DNA from: Tenacibaculum mesophilum
GTDB lineage: Bacteria > Bacteroidota > Bacteroidia > Flavobacteriales > Flavobacteriaceae
NCBI RefSeq assembly: GCF_003867075.1
Contig: NZ_CP032544.1
Span: 1,916,001-1,980,000 of the forward strand
Length of the DNA: 64,000 nucleotides
Direction: 5' to 3'
Shown: one piece after another, positions 52,336-61,295 of the stretch
Layout of the letters: every line of letters begins with the position of its first letter
How positions within the stretch are numbered: position 1 is the first letter of the stretch
Notes under the pieces: generated by a model
The model's database searches: none
What the model was told of the DNA's origin: nothing
What the model saw: the letters and a program-made list of their open reading frames with translations, nothing else
Program-made: the position numbers and the translations under genes

Positions 52336-52470
52336 ACTTTTGGTTTGATTTAATTGTGTTAGACATTTGAATCACTTTTTTAATCGGAGAATGTTGCAGC
52401 ATTTTCCGGTTTTATTTTTTATACTGAGGTTTAATTTTTAGTTAGCTTTTTATCATATTATTTTCAGTTT
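52336..52470. other. Spacer between fecR and susC genes with hairpin
   Basis: This 135-bp spacer holds a hairpin with nine-base arms at 52385-52393 and 52400-52408; one G-U pair forms on the plus strand. A T-rich run follows only on the plus strand, so it is not a normal terminator for fecR. The spacer probably contains the sigma-dependent promoter of susC, but no consensus is known well enough to place it. Confidence 0.35.
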
Positions 52471-53628
52471 TTATGGATTAATTATTATTTTATTTTCATC
52501 AAATTTATATGTGAATTTCCCAGAGTAACTTAAACTTTCCATAACCTGTTCAATATCTTCAACATCAAATTTTGCTGTAAAAAACCTGTTTTTCAAGGCG
52601 GTATTGTTATTTATGAATTCTACATTATACTGTCGCTCTAATTTTTTTAATATGGCACTAAACTCAACTTCATAAAGGATAAGCCTGCCACTAATCCAAG
52701 CTAAATGCGTTTCTACATCTGTCTCTGTAACTTGTATAGTTTTATTTATTTTATTCCAAGCGGCTTTATTACCTGGCTTTAGTAAAGTTGCACTTTCAGG
52801 TTTATAGGTTTCTCCTGTTTTATATGTACTTACTGAACCTTCAACCAATACTGTGTTTATATTATTATCTTCGGGGTAAGACGATATATTAAATTTAGTA
52901 CCCAACACACGCACATCAATTTCATTAGCACTAACAATAAACGGATGCTTAGTATCTTTTGCCACTTTAAAAAAAGCTTCACCACTTAAAAATACATGTC
53001 TATTTTTTCCTTTTATAAAATTAACGGGATATTTCAACGATGATCCTGAGTTTAAACTTACTATTGTTCCGTCTGATAATTGCACTTCAAATCTTTTCCC
53101 ATAAGGGACTGCTAGGGTATTATAAATCAATGTATCGTTTTCATCATTGCTATTATATGCTAGTTGTTTTCCTGATTGAACACCTATAACACGTCCATTA
53201 ACCTCAATAACTTCAACTGCCTCATCATCATTTATAACTTTAATATTACCATCGTTTAGCTGAAGCGTTATGCTTTCTTCAGGAAGAATAAGTTTGTCAT
53301 AACTTGTAAAATAACCCTGTATATAACCATATCCTATAGATAAAAATATGAGTATTAATGCAGCATATTTTAAAAGGTTCATTTTTATCTTAGCCAAACG
53401 ATTTGCAGATTTTCCTATTTTAATAACCCGTAACAAATTTGCCTTAGTTTGGGCAGAATTATATTTTTTCATATTATAGTTAATAGCATAATTAGTTCTT
53501 ACATAATCGTTAAACAATTTTATATTATCAGGATTATTAAGCCATAGTGAAAGAGTATCCAACTCGCTTGAGTTTGCTTGGTTGATAAGGTATTTTACTA
53601 TTATTTTTTCGGTTTCTGGAGAAATCAT
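52471..53628 (-). CDS. FecR-family anti-sigma factor
   Basis: This 385-residue inner-membrane regulator has a cytoplasmic N-terminal part (about 1-85), one transmembrane helix (LLKYAALILIFLSIGYGYI, about 84-102), the FecR domain (about 170-280; P-Y-G-K-R-F-E-V-Q-L-S-D-G-T, L-S-G-E-A-F-F-K-V, V-L-G-T-K-F-N) and a C-terminal DUF4974 domain (about 315-385; F-x-A-I-L-K-K-L-E-R-Q-Y-N-V). It holds the ECF sigma factor inactive until the SusC STN domain signals through the envelope. It is encoded upstream of susC on the same strand and divergent from the sigma gene, with only about 94 bp between the start codons. Confidence 0.95.
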   Translation of the reverse strand: MISPETEKIIVKYLINQANSSELDTLSLWLNNPDNIKLFNDYVRTNYAINYNMKKYNSAQTKANLLRVIKIGKSANRLAKIKMNLLKYAALILIFLSIGYGYIQGYFTSYDKLILPEESITLQLNDGNIKVINDDEAVEVIEVNGRVIGVQSGKQLAYNSNDENDTLIYNTLAVPYGKRFEVQLSDGTIVSLNSGSSLKYPVNFIKGKNRHVFLSGEAFFKVAKDTKHPFIVSANEIDVRVLGTKFNISSYPEDNNINTVLVEGSVSTYKTGETYKPESATLLKPGNKAAWNKINKTIQVTETDVETHLAWISGRLILYEVEFSAILKKLERQYNVEFINNNTALKNRFFTAKFDVEDIEQVMESLSYSGKFTYKFDENKIIINP

Positions 53629-53722
53629 TCAACTCTACTATTTTATAGTATTACGAACCTATTTTACCTTACCCTAACTTTTTCTTAATATTTTTTTTAT
53701 TTTGCAGAAGAAATTTTATAAA

Positions 53723-54322
53723 ATGCCATATTTTTCAACAGATAATGCATCACTAATTAAAGCCCTTAAAATAGGGAAAACAGAAGCCTACACTTTTTTA
53801 GTTGAACAATACAACCAAAAATTATGTGTTTATGCCTTTAGCTTATCACATGACCACAATCTTGCCGAAGATATTGTGCAAAATGTGTTTATTCGTGTTT
53901 GGCAACAAAGACACAAACTTAAAAGCGAGTTTGCTATACAAAGTTTTCTCTATAAATTAGTTTACAATGAATTTATTGATCAGTATCGCAAGTTGAAATC
54001 TACTATGGCAATTGAGAAAAAACATATTGATGCTTTGGATATTATTTTAGAAGAAGATGATAAAACTGGTATTGAAAAGTTAATAAAACTGGTTAAAAGA
54101 GAAATAGAAAATTTACCTCCAAAATGCAAACAGGTTTTTTTATTAAGTAAACAAGATGGTTTAACCAACATTGAAATTGCAGAATACTTAAATATATCTA
54201 TTAAAACTGTTGAAGCACAAATAACAAAAGCCTTTTCAATTATCCGCAAAAAAGTAGGCGAAAAAACCAATGGTATTTTGTTTTTACTTTTTGGAAAAAA
54301 TTATGTAACCACTTTTATATAA
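53723..54322 (+). CDS. ECF RNA polymerase sigma factor
   Basis: This 199-residue sigma-70 family factor starts at the ATG at 53723; the frame is also open to a TTG at 53702. Region 2 reads F-L-V-E-Q-Y-N-Q-K-L and D-H-N-L-A-E-D-I-V-Q-N-V-F-I-R-V-W; region 4 reads L-P-P-K-C-K-Q-V-F-L-L-S and I-A-E-Y-L-N-I-S-I-K-T-V-E. It would direct RNA polymerase to the susC promoter when FecR releases it. It is divergent from fecR rather than in the usual same-strand sigma-fecR order. The C-terminal tail after region 4 is short and hydrophobic. Confidence 0.94.
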   Translation: MPYFSTDNASLIKALKIGKTEAYTFLVEQYNQKLCVYAFSLSHDHNLAEDIVQNVFIRVWQQRHKLKSEFAIQSFLYKLVYNEFIDQYRKLKSTMAIEKKHIDALDIILEEDDKTGIEKLIKLVKREIENLPPKCKQVFLLSKQDGLTNIEIAEYLNISIKTVEAQITKAFSIIRKKVGEKTNGILFLLFGKNYVTTFI

Positions 54323-54502
54323 CTATTCAATAACACAAAAGCTTTTATTTAAAAATGCCCTAGAATTATCTCCTCCTTAAACTAAACAACAAGTTAACAT
54401 ATGGATGATAACCTTTTTCTATAGACTTTTGTCATAAAAAAGGTAACACCTTTAACATAACTAAAAGTAATCTAATCAAGTGGTATAAATTGAGACCAAT
54501 AA

Positions 54503-54530
54503 AAAAGTCGAAGACTTCTCTTCGACTTTT
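54503..54530 (-). terminator. Intrinsic terminator of the tRNA-Leu gene
   Basis: Perfect 12-bp arms at 54503-54514 and 54519-54530 enclose a four-base loop. On the minus strand the stem ends in a run of T. It starts three bases after the tRNA 3' end. Confidence 0.88.
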
Positions 54531-54532
54531 AG

Positions 54533-54614
54533 TACGGGCGGAGAGACTCGAACTCTCACACCTCACGGCACTAGATCCTAAGTCTAGCGTGTCTACCAAT
54601 TCCACCACGCCCGC
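54533..54614 (-). tRNA. tRNA-Leu (anticodon TAG)
   Basis: This 82-base gene folds as a class II tRNA. The acceptor stem GCGGGCG pairs with CGCCCGT (one G-U at the end) with discriminator A. The anticodon stem CTAGA pairs with TCTAG around the loop CTTAGGA, giving anticodon TAG for CUA/CUN leucine codons. The short variable arm stem (TGCCGTGAGGTGT region) and the T loop TTCGAGT are present. CCA is not encoded. Confidence 0.96.
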
Positions 54615-54635
54615 GTACTTTTGAAATTGTGGATG

Positions 54636-54665
54636 CAAATATAAACAATACTTGCAAACTACAAA
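54636..54665 (-). promoter_or_regulatory. Promoter of the tRNA-Leu gene
   Basis: On the minus strand a TTTG at 54665-54662 lies 18 bases before TATATTTG at 54643-54636. These match the Bacteroidota -33 and -7 boxes. Transcription would start near 54629, about 15 bases before the mature 5' end. Confidence 0.7.
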
Positions 54666-54715
54666 GAAGAAGTATACTATTTTTCTTATTTTTGATGCTA
54701 ATTAATATATAACAC

Positions 54716-56104
54716 ATGCAAAACGTAAAAGATTATATTACTCAACATAAAGATCGCTTTATTAATGAGCTTATCGATTTATTAAAAATTCCTTCAGTAA
54801 GTGCTGATCCTGCCTACAATCAAGATGTATTAAACACCGCTGATACTATTAAAGAAAGTTTAGAAAAAGCAGGATGTGATAAAGTAGAAATTTGCGAAAC
54901 TCCTGGGTATCCTATTGTTTATGGAGAAAAAATAATAGATCCTAATTTACCAACAGTCTTGGTTTATGGTCATTACGACGTACAACCAGCAGACCCTATC
55001 GATTTATGGACCTCACCTCCTTTTGAGCCTGTGATTAAAAAAACAGACATTCACCCTGAAGGAGCCATTTTTGCACGCGGTGCTTGTGACGATAAAGGGC
55101 AAATGTATATGCATGTAAAGGCATTAGAATACATGACTCATACTGGCAACCTACCTTGTAACGTGAAATTTATGATTGAAGGTGAAGAAGAAGTAGGTTC
55201 AGAAAGTTTAGCGTGGTTTGTTCCTAGAAACAAAGAGAAACTTGCCAACGACGTGATTTTAATTTCTGATACAGGAATGATTGCCAACGACATTCCTTCA
55301 ATTACTACTGGTTTACGTGGATTAAGTTATGTAGAAGTAGAAGTCACTGGACCTAATAGAGACTTACATTCTGGTTTATATGGAGGTGCTGTAGCAAACC
55401 CTATCAACATTTTAACACAAATGATTGCTTCATTACACGATGAAAATAATCATATTACCATCCCAGGATTTTATGATAAAGTAGAAGAATTGTCTCGTGA
55501 AGAGCGTGATGAAATGGCGAAAGCACCTTTCTCATTAGAAGAATACAAGGCTGCTTTAGATATTGATGATGTTCATGGAGAAGCTGGTTACACTACTAAC
55601 GAGCGTAACTCTATTCGCCCTACTTTAGACGTAAACGGAATTTGGGGAGGATATACAGGTGAAGGAGCAAAAACTGTAATTGCTTCAAAAGCGTACGCAA
55701 AAATTTCAATGCGTTTAGTACCAGGACAAGAATGGGAAGAAATTACTGAATTGTTCAAAAAACACTTTGAAAGTATCGCTCCTAAATCAGTAAAAGTAGA
55801 AGTAAAACCTCATCATGGAGGACAAGGATATGTAACTCCAATTGATAATATTGGTTACCAGGCAGCAAGCAAAGCGTATCAAGAAACCTTCGGAGTTACT
55901 CCTATTCCACAACGCAGTGGAGGAAGTATTCCTATCGTTGCTTTATTTGAACAAGAATTAAAGAGTAAGACTATTTTAATGGGATTCGGATTAAATTCTG
56001 ATGCCATTCACTCACCAAACGAGCATTTTGGAGTGTGGAATTACTTAAAAGGAATTGAAACCATTCCGTATTTTTATCAATATTTTACGGAATTATCAAA
56101 ATAA
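54716..56104 (+). CDS. M20 family dipeptidase (carnosinase/CNDP-like)
   Basis: This 462-residue cytoplasmic zinc peptidase shows the M20 di-zinc motifs in order: G-H-Y-D-V-Q (H86, D88), G-A-C-D-D-K-G-Q (D125), E-G-E-E-E-V-G-S (E157-E159), S-D-T-G-M (zinc aspartate near 179) and C-terminal H-S-P-N-E (zinc histidine). The lid domain lies between them (about 200-370) with D-L-H-S-G-L-Y-G-G. It hydrolyses dipeptides. A TATTTTTG at 54687-54694 is a plausible -7 box; no -33 box is seen at the usual distance. It stands alone on its strand, between the tRNA and the BlaI-like operon. Confidence 0.95.
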   Translation: MQNVKDYITQHKDRFINELIDLLKIPSVSADPAYNQDVLNTADTIKESLEKAGCDKVEICETPGYPIVYGEKIIDPNLPTVLVYGHYDVQPADPIDLWTSPPFEPVIKKTDIHPEGAIFARGACDDKGQMYMHVKALEYMTHTGNLPCNVKFMIEGEEEVGSESLAWFVPRNKEKLANDVILISDTGMIANDIPSITTGLRGLSYVEVEVTGPNRDLHSGLYGGAVANPINILTQMIASLHDENNHITIPGFYDKVEELSREERDEMAKAPFSLEEYKAALDIDDVHGEAGYTTNERNSIRPTLDVNGIWGGYTGEGAKTVIASKAYAKISMRLVPGQEWEEITELFKKHFESIAPKSVKVEVKPHHGGQGYVTPIDNIGYQAASKAYQETFGVTPIPQRSGGSIPIVALFEQELKSKTILMGFGLNSDAIHSPNEHFGVWNYLKGIETIPYFYQYFTELSK

Positions 56105-56177
56105 TTCATCTTTAATAACATCAATAAGATAGTCTTGAAAATCCCTCAAGGCTATTTTTTTTTGCAATATTTTAAAC

Positions 56178-56218
56178 TCTACACTTGTAGAATTAAAATT
56201 TATTTCTACATTTGTAGA
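56178..56218 (+). promoter_or_regulatory. BlaI-type operators overlapping the promoter of the blaI-like operon
   Basis: Two dyads of the form TCTACA-N2-TGTAGA lie at 56178-56191 and 56205-56218, 27 bp apart centre to centre. The TACA...TGTA core matches BlaI/MecI operators. A TTG at 56185-56187, then 19 bases, then TACATTTG at 56207-56214 make a good -33/-7 promoter, and each dyad covers one box. The ATG of the regulator follows at 56241. Confidence 0.85.
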
Positions 56219-56240
56219 ATACAATTCAAATTTTATCGAA

Positions 56241-56609
56241 ATGCAATTATCGAAAACTGAAGAACAAGTGATGCAATATTTATGGAAACTAAAAAAAGCT
56301 TTTATGAAAGATATTTTAGCAGAATTTCCTGAACCAAAACCTGCCACAACTACAGTTGCTACACTATTAAAAAGAATGAAAGATAAAGGATTTGTAGATT
56401 ATACACTGGATGGAAAATCAAGAGAATATTTTCCTTTGGTAAAAAAGTCAGACTACTTTTCAAAGCATGTAAACGGATTGATTAAAAACTTCTTTAATAA
56501 CTCTGCTAGTCAATTTGCTTCATTTTTTACTGAAAAAACAGATTTATCAGTTTCAGAATTAGAAGATTTAAAAAAAATTATCGATCAGCAAATTAAAAAG
56601 CAACAATAA
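56241..56609 (+). CDS. BlaI/MecI/CopY-family transcriptional repressor
   Basis: This 122-residue repressor has the N-terminal winged helix of the family (L-S-K-T-E-E-Q-V-M-Q-Y-L-W, then T-T-T-V-A-T-L-L-K-R-M-K-D-K-G-F-V) and a short helical dimer tail. Two matching operators cover its own promoter, so it represses itself and the overlapping M56 gene. Its stop TAA overlaps the next ATG by one base (TAATG). In the known pathway an M56 peptidase inactivates the repressor when it senses a signal, classically a beta-lactam; here no beta-lactamase is next to it. Confidence 0.94.
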   Translation: MQLSKTEEQVMQYLWKLKKAFMKDILAEFPEPKPATTTVATLLKRMKDKGFVDYTLDGKSREYFPLVKKSDYFSKHVNGLIKNFFNNSASQFASFFTEKTDLSVSELEDLKKIIDQQIKKQQ

Positions 56610-58102
56610 TGATAACGTATTTTATCAAATCAGGAATTTGTTTAGCATTGCTGCTTCTCTTTTATCATTTGATATTAGAACGAGAAAAAATGCACCAATT
56701 CAATCGGTTTTATTTATTAGGTAGTGTATTATTTTCGTTTATAGCTCCTTTTTATAAGATCTATATAGAAACTATTCCGAATACTTTAAAGGCTGTCCCT
56801 TCCTTGATTACAGATTCAAATTTGGATGTAAATCCTGTTAAGGAAATTAGCTATACCCAATATTTATTTCTTGGATATACAATTGTAGCAATCATTTTAT
56901 TAATCCGCTTTACAAAAAACCTATTTAATATCTTTTTAAAGATAAAACAGTATAAAAAAATAAAAAAAGACAAAGCTACCCTTGTTTTAGTTGACGATTT
57001 AATTAGTCCACACACCTTTTGGAACTACATTTTTATCAACAAAGAGGAATACAATTCAAACAAGATTGAAACTGAACTCTATACCCACGAATTAACACAT
57101 GCTTTGCAAAAGCATACGTTTGATATCTTATTGATTGAACTTTTACAAATTATTTTTTGGATCAATCCAACATTTATATTTCTTAAAAAAGCAATAAAAC
57201 TAAATCATGAGTTTTTAGCAGACAACAAAGTGATTATTACACATAAAAATACTACTAAGTATCAGTATTTACTATTAAATAGAGCTACTTGGAACAACGA
57301 ATATTACTTGGCCAGTAATTTGAATTATTTATTAACTAAAAAAAGATTATTAATGATGACAAAACAAAGTTCTCGTACCAAAATTTTGCTAAAAAAACTG
57401 GCAGTAATACCAGTAATAGCAGGATTCGCTTTTCTCTTTGCTGAAAGAGTTGAAGCAGAAACAACAAAAAAACATGTACTCTCTACTGAAACTTCAAAAG
57501 ATTCAATTCCTTCATCAGTAACAGTGTATAAAAAAAGTATTAATCATGAAGACGCGGAAATAACTTATCATGATGAAAAAGGAAATAAAATAACTAAAAA
57601 AATCTCAGAATTAACAGAGAATGAAAAGGGACAACTCCCTCCACCTCCAAGCCCTACAAGTAGAATTGTTATAAAAGGTGAAGCTTTAAACATACCTCCA
57701 CCTCCACCCCATAGCTATGAAGTTATTAGAGAAGAAGAAACCTCAAACATTCCACCTCCTTCAATAAATGCTATCGAATACATATATCAAAACAAAAATG
57801 CTGATTTCTATTTCGATGACAAAAAGCTGAGTTATAATGAAGTTATTAAGTTAATTAAAAATAAAAAAGGACTAAGAACCTTAATACAAACTAAAAACAA
57901 CAAAAAAATCATCAAGTTTTATAGCAAAAAAGTTACTAAAAACACAAATAACATTAACACCTCTGATATAAAATATTACTTAGATGGTAAACTTATTTCT
58001 AAAGAAAAATTACACAAAATTGCACCTAAAGACATAAGAAAAGTTGATGTTAAAAAAAATAAAGATGGTACAGGGTTAGTATATGTAACCAGCAACAAAT
58101 AA
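56609..58102 (+). CDS. BlaR1/MecR1-like M56 membrane metallopeptidase
   Basis: This is a 497-residue sensor-type membrane peptidase. Transmembrane helices lie at about 5-21, 35-50, 85-100 and 270-287. The zinc motif H160-E161-L-T-H164 and downstream E201 in N-H-E-F-L-A-D are those of M56. The C-terminal part (about 290-497) is not a penicillin-binding domain. It has proline-rich stretches (L-P-P-P-P-S, I-P-P-P-P-P-H) and two similar segments around F-Y-F-D-D-K-K-L-S and Y-Y-L-D-G-K-L-I-S-K-E-K, each near a lysine-rich strand. The ligand is unknown. It probably cleaves the BlaI-like repressor encoded just upstream. Confidence 0.92.
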   Translation: MITYFIKSGICLALLLLFYHLILEREKMHQFNRFYLLGSVLFSFIAPFYKIYIETIPNTLKAVPSLITDSNLDVNPVKEISYTQYLFLGYTIVAIILLIRFTKNLFNIFLKIKQYKKIKKDKATLVLVDDLISPHTFWNYIFINKEEYNSNKIETELYTHELTHALQKHTFDILLIELLQIIFWINPTFIFLKKAIKLNHEFLADNKVIITHKNTTKYQYLLLNRATWNNEYYLASNLNYLLTKKRLLMMTKQSSRTKILLKKLAVIPVIAGFAFLFAERVEAETTKKHVLSTETSKDSIPSSVTVYKKSINHEDAEITYHDEKGNKITKKISELTENEKGQLPPPPSPTSRIVIKGEALNIPPPPPHSYEVIREEETSNIPPPSINAIEYIYQNKNADFYFDDKKLSYNEVIKLIKNKKGLRTLIQTKNNKKIIKFYSKKVTKNTNNINTSDIKYYLDGKLISKEKLHKIAPKDIRKVDVKKNKDGTGLVYVTSNK

Positions 58103-58127
58103 CTGATATTCAAAACACATACTTGTT

Positions 58128-58154
58128 AAAAGCCTCTTAAATGAGGCCTTTTTT
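58128..58154 (+). terminator. Terminator after the M56 gene
   Basis: The stem GCCTC (58132-58136) pairs with GAGGC (58143-58147), extended by flanking A and T runs with one bulged base, and T residues follow. It ends the BlaI/M56 operon before the DUF4407 gene. Confidence 0.65.
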
Positions 58155-58200
58155 GTAACAAAATCTTAAATCTGTCGTTATTAAGCTATAAGCTTATTTT

Positions 58201-59301
58201 ATGTTAAAACGATTTTTCCTTCTTTGTTCTGGAGCTGATTTAGATTTGCTTGAAAATTGTGCTAATGGTGAACAAAACAAATATGCTGGTATTGGTGCTA
58301 CCGTTTTCTTCACTGCTTTAATGGCTACCATTGCTTCTGCTTATGCTTTATTTACAGTTTTTGATAATATTTACACCGCTATTTTCTTTGGTATTGTTTG
58401 GGGGTTACTCATTTTTAATTTAGATAGATTTATTGTTTCTACTATTAAAAAAAGAGAGTCTAAACGAAAAGAACTTATACAAATACTTCCTAGATTGTTA
58501 CTTGCTATGATAATTGCTGTGGTGATTTCTAAACCATTAGAATTAAAAATTTTCGAAAAGGAAATCAATCAAGTATTACTGACTGAAAAAAATCAGATGA
58601 CTTTGGATAACAAAACTCAAATTGCACAACAATTCACTCCTGAAATAACAAAAATTAATTCTGAAATCACTTCTTTAAAAGATGAGGTCACAACGAAAGA
58701 AAGCGAGGTAAATAAATTATATGAAACCTATATAGCTGAAGCCGAAGGAAGAAAAGGCACCAAATTAATTGGCAGAGGACCTGTTTACAAAGAAAAAAGA
58801 GATAAACACGATACTGCCCTTGCAGAACTTAATCAATTAAAAGCTGAAAATACCGAAAAAATAAAACAGAAAGAAACTGCTATTGCTAATTTGATCGAAA
58901 GTCAAAAATTAAAAGAAACACAAACACAACCTATTATTTCTAATTTTGATGGATTAATGGCTCGTGTTAATGCTTTAAACAAACTACCTTGGCTACCTTC
59001 TTTCTTTATCTTCCTACTATTTTTAGCAATAGAAACTGCTCCTATTTTTGCCAAACTTATTAGCTCAAAAAGTGAATACGATTATAAATTGGAAAACCAT
59101 GAATCTCAAGTTAAAACTTGGATTCAACAACAAGTTCATCAACGAGAAGCTATTTTACACACTGATATAGACCTCAACAACAAAATATACTCTGATTTAA
59201 AAACAGAAGAAGAACTCTACAATTATAAACAAAAGATGGCTCGTAACCTTATGAAGCTACAGGCTGATTCTTTTTATAAAAATCAACAAAATATTTTATA
59301 A
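58201..59301 (+). CDS. DUF4407 domain membrane protein
   Basis: This 366-residue protein matches the DUF4407 family: an N-terminal F-F-L-L-C-S-G-A-D, three N-terminal transmembrane segments (about 30-52, 56-76 and 95-118) around the conserved N-L-D-R-F-I-V-S motif, a long coiled-coil periplasmic or cytoplasmic region (about 140-245), a further transmembrane helix (F-F-I-F-L-L-F-L-A-I-E-T-A-P, about 268-285) and a charged C-terminal tail. The function of DUF4407 proteins is not known. It is transcribed alone or with the DUF3857 genes; the 72-bp gap holds a small TTTTCGT/ACGAAAA hairpin at 59338-59356. Confidence 0.88.
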   Translation: MLKRFFLLCSGADLDLLENCANGEQNKYAGIGATVFFTALMATIASAYALFTVFDNIYTAIFFGIVWGLLIFNLDRFIVSTIKKRESKRKELIQILPRLLLAMIIAVVISKPLELKIFEKEINQVLLTEKNQMTLDNKTQIAQQFTPEITKINSEITSLKDEVTTKESEVNKLYETYIAEAEGRKGTKLIGRGPVYKEKRDKHDTALAELNQLKAENTEKIKQKETAIANLIESQKLKETQTQPIISNFDGLMARVNALNKLPWLPSFFIFLLFLAIETAPIFAKLISSKSEYDYKLENHESQVKTWIQQQVHQREAILHTDIDLNNKIYSDLKTEEELYNYKQKMARNLMKLQADSFYKNQQNIL

Positions 59302-59373
59302 ACAAATGTAATTTTTACAATTATATTTATTTTTATATTTTCGTTCCCTACGAAAACAAAATAAATTAATTGC

Positions 59374-61290
59374 ATGAAAATCAACACACTCACTATTTTT
59401 TTAATAGTGTTTATGCTATGTAGCAATATCTTTTCTCAAGAGAAGCAAAATCTTTCCTCTATTTCTATTCCAAAGGAGCTAAAAGAAAGTGCAAATGCTA
59501 TAATTAGACTAAACAAAACAATAATAGATGTAGAATCTATGGACCACCTTGTTGTTAAGCAACAAAGAATAGTTACTGTTCTTAATAAGCTAGGCAAAAA
59601 ACACATTAGCGCGTACAAACACTATAACAATGATACCAAGATAACTAAGTTATCAGCTATTATTTATGATGCGTTAGGAAATAAAATTAAAAAATATTCT
59701 AAAAGTGATTTTCAAGATGTGAGTGCTATTGACGGTGGGACTTTATATTCTGACTCTAGAGTTAAGTTTTTAGAACACACACCAACTTCATATCCTTACA
59801 CTGTTGTTTTTGAATCTGAATATAAAAACTCGTCAACAGGGTTTATTCCTAAGTGGTTTCCAATTGAAAATTACAATTTAGCGATTGAAAAAAGTATTTA
59901 TATATTAAATAATCCTCAAAATATTCCATTTAGAAAAAGAGAAAAAAACTTCGACGCTTTTTCTATTAAAAACTCTTCTACTGATAATAATTTAAACTAT
60001 TCTTTAACGAATCAATTAGCTATTAGACCAGAATACTATACCTTAAATTTTGAAGAGCTTGTTCCTAATATGTCTATCTCACTTGATTCATTTAGTCTAA
60101 AAGGAATTAAGGGTAATGCTAAAAACTGGAAAGAGTTTGGAAAATGGATGTATAACGAACTTATTAATGGCAGAAATCAATTATCTCCTTCTACTATCTC
60201 AAAGGTTAAACAATTGGTTAAAGGCATTAATAATTCTGCTGATAAGGCTAAAGTCATTTACGAATATGTGCAAAACAAAACAAGATATATTAGCGTACAA
60301 GTAGACATCGGTGGTTGGGAGCCTATTGCTGCAAACAAAGTAGATGAGGTAGGTTATGGAGATTGTAAAGGATTAACCAATTACACTAAAGCCCTTTTAG
60401 ATGCTGTTGGTGTGAAATCACACTACTCAATTGTTTGGGCTGGTAATGCTAAGAAAAATGTTTCTAAAGATTTTTCTTCTATGCAAGGTAACCATGTTAT
60501 TCTAAATATTCCAAATAATGGAAATGATATTTGGTTAGAATGTACTAGCCAAACTATCCCTTTTGGTTTTTTAGGAGATTTTACAGATGATAGAAATGTA
60601 TTGGTAATTACTCCTGAAGGTGGAGTAATTAAAAGAACCCCCGCTTATGTTAACAAAGACAACTTACAACTAACTAAAGCTAATGTTAAGTTGCTGTCTA
60701 ACGGAAATATTTCCGCACATTTTGAGAGAAAATCATATGGAACTCAATACAACGACAAGTATCATATTGAAAATTATACTCAAAAAGAACTTAATAAATA
60801 TTACAAATCCAATGTTTGGGATTACAATAACAATTTAGAGGTTAAAAATATTCAACATATAAATAATAAGGAAAAAGTTGAATTCACTGAGAACATTGAT
60901 ATTAAAATTGAAAAGTTTGCAACTCTGAGAGATAGTAGTTATTTATTTAAACTTAATATTTTTAACCGAATTACAGGAATACCTAAAAGATATAGAAACA
61001 GACAACGTCCTTTAGAGATTGAAAGAGGTTTTACAGATAAAGATGAGTTTACCTTTTCGCTCCCCCAAGGTTACACACTTACAAGTCTACCTGAAGAAAA
61101 AAAAATAGCTAATAAATTTGGAATTTATAGCCTTAGTTTTGAAAAGATAGATGATACTACTTTCAAATATAAAAGAGAGTTTTCTCTTTTAAAAGGAATA
61201 TACCCAAAAGAAGATTATAAAGCCTACAGTAAATTTAGAAAAACAGTTGTCAAACACGATAACTTAAGAATAGAATTAATTAAACAATAA
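59374..61290 (+). CDS. DUF3857 / transglutaminase-like exported protein
   Basis: This 638-residue protein has a signal peptide ending N-I-F-S-Q (about residue 22), an N-terminal DUF3857 beta domain (about 50-220), a transglutaminase-like core (about 270-400) and a C-terminal beta domain of DUF3858 type. The core keeps the catalytic cysteine in G-Y-G-D-C331-K-G and the histidine in G-N-H374-V-I-L; the third position is a glutamate (E389 in W-L-E-C-T-S), common in this family. The substrate is unknown; it may hydrolyse or cross-link envelope peptides. It lies five bases before its paralogue. Confidence 0.9.
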   Translation: MKINTLTIFLIVFMLCSNIFSQEKQNLSSISIPKELKESANAIIRLNKTIIDVESMDHLVVKQQRIVTVLNKLGKKHISAYKHYNNDTKITKLSAIIYDALGNKIKKYSKSDFQDVSAIDGGTLYSDSRVKFLEHTPTSYPYTVVFESEYKNSSTGFIPKWFPIENYNLAIEKSIYILNNPQNIPFRKREKNFDAFSIKNSSTDNNLNYSLTNQLAIRPEYYTLNFEELVPNMSISLDSFSLKGIKGNAKNWKEFGKWMYNELINGRNQLSPSTISKVKQLVKGINNSADKAKVIYEYVQNKTRYISVQVDIGGWEPIAANKVDEVGYGDCKGLTNYTKALLDAVGVKSHYSIVWAGNAKKNVSKDFSSMQGNHVILNIPNNGNDIWLECTSQTIPFGFLGDFTDDRNVLVITPEGGVIKRTPAYVNKDNLQLTKANVKLLSNGNISAHFERKSYGTQYNDKYHIENYTQKELNKYYKSNVWDYNNNLEVKNIQHINNKEKVEFTENIDIKIEKFATLRDSSYLFKLNIFNRITGIPKRYRNRQRPLEIERGFTDKDEFTFSLPQGYTLTSLPEEKKIANKFGIYSLSFEKIDDTTFKYKREFSLLKGIYPKEDYKAYSKFRKTVVKHDNLRIELIKQ

Positions 61291-61295
61291 AAGCT

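Noticed and set aside
59338..59356. Small hairpin TTTTCGT/ACGAAAA before the first DUF3857 gene
   Set aside because: Seven pairs with a five-base loop and no T run; too weak to call a terminator or riboswitch. Mentioned only under the DUF4407 entry.
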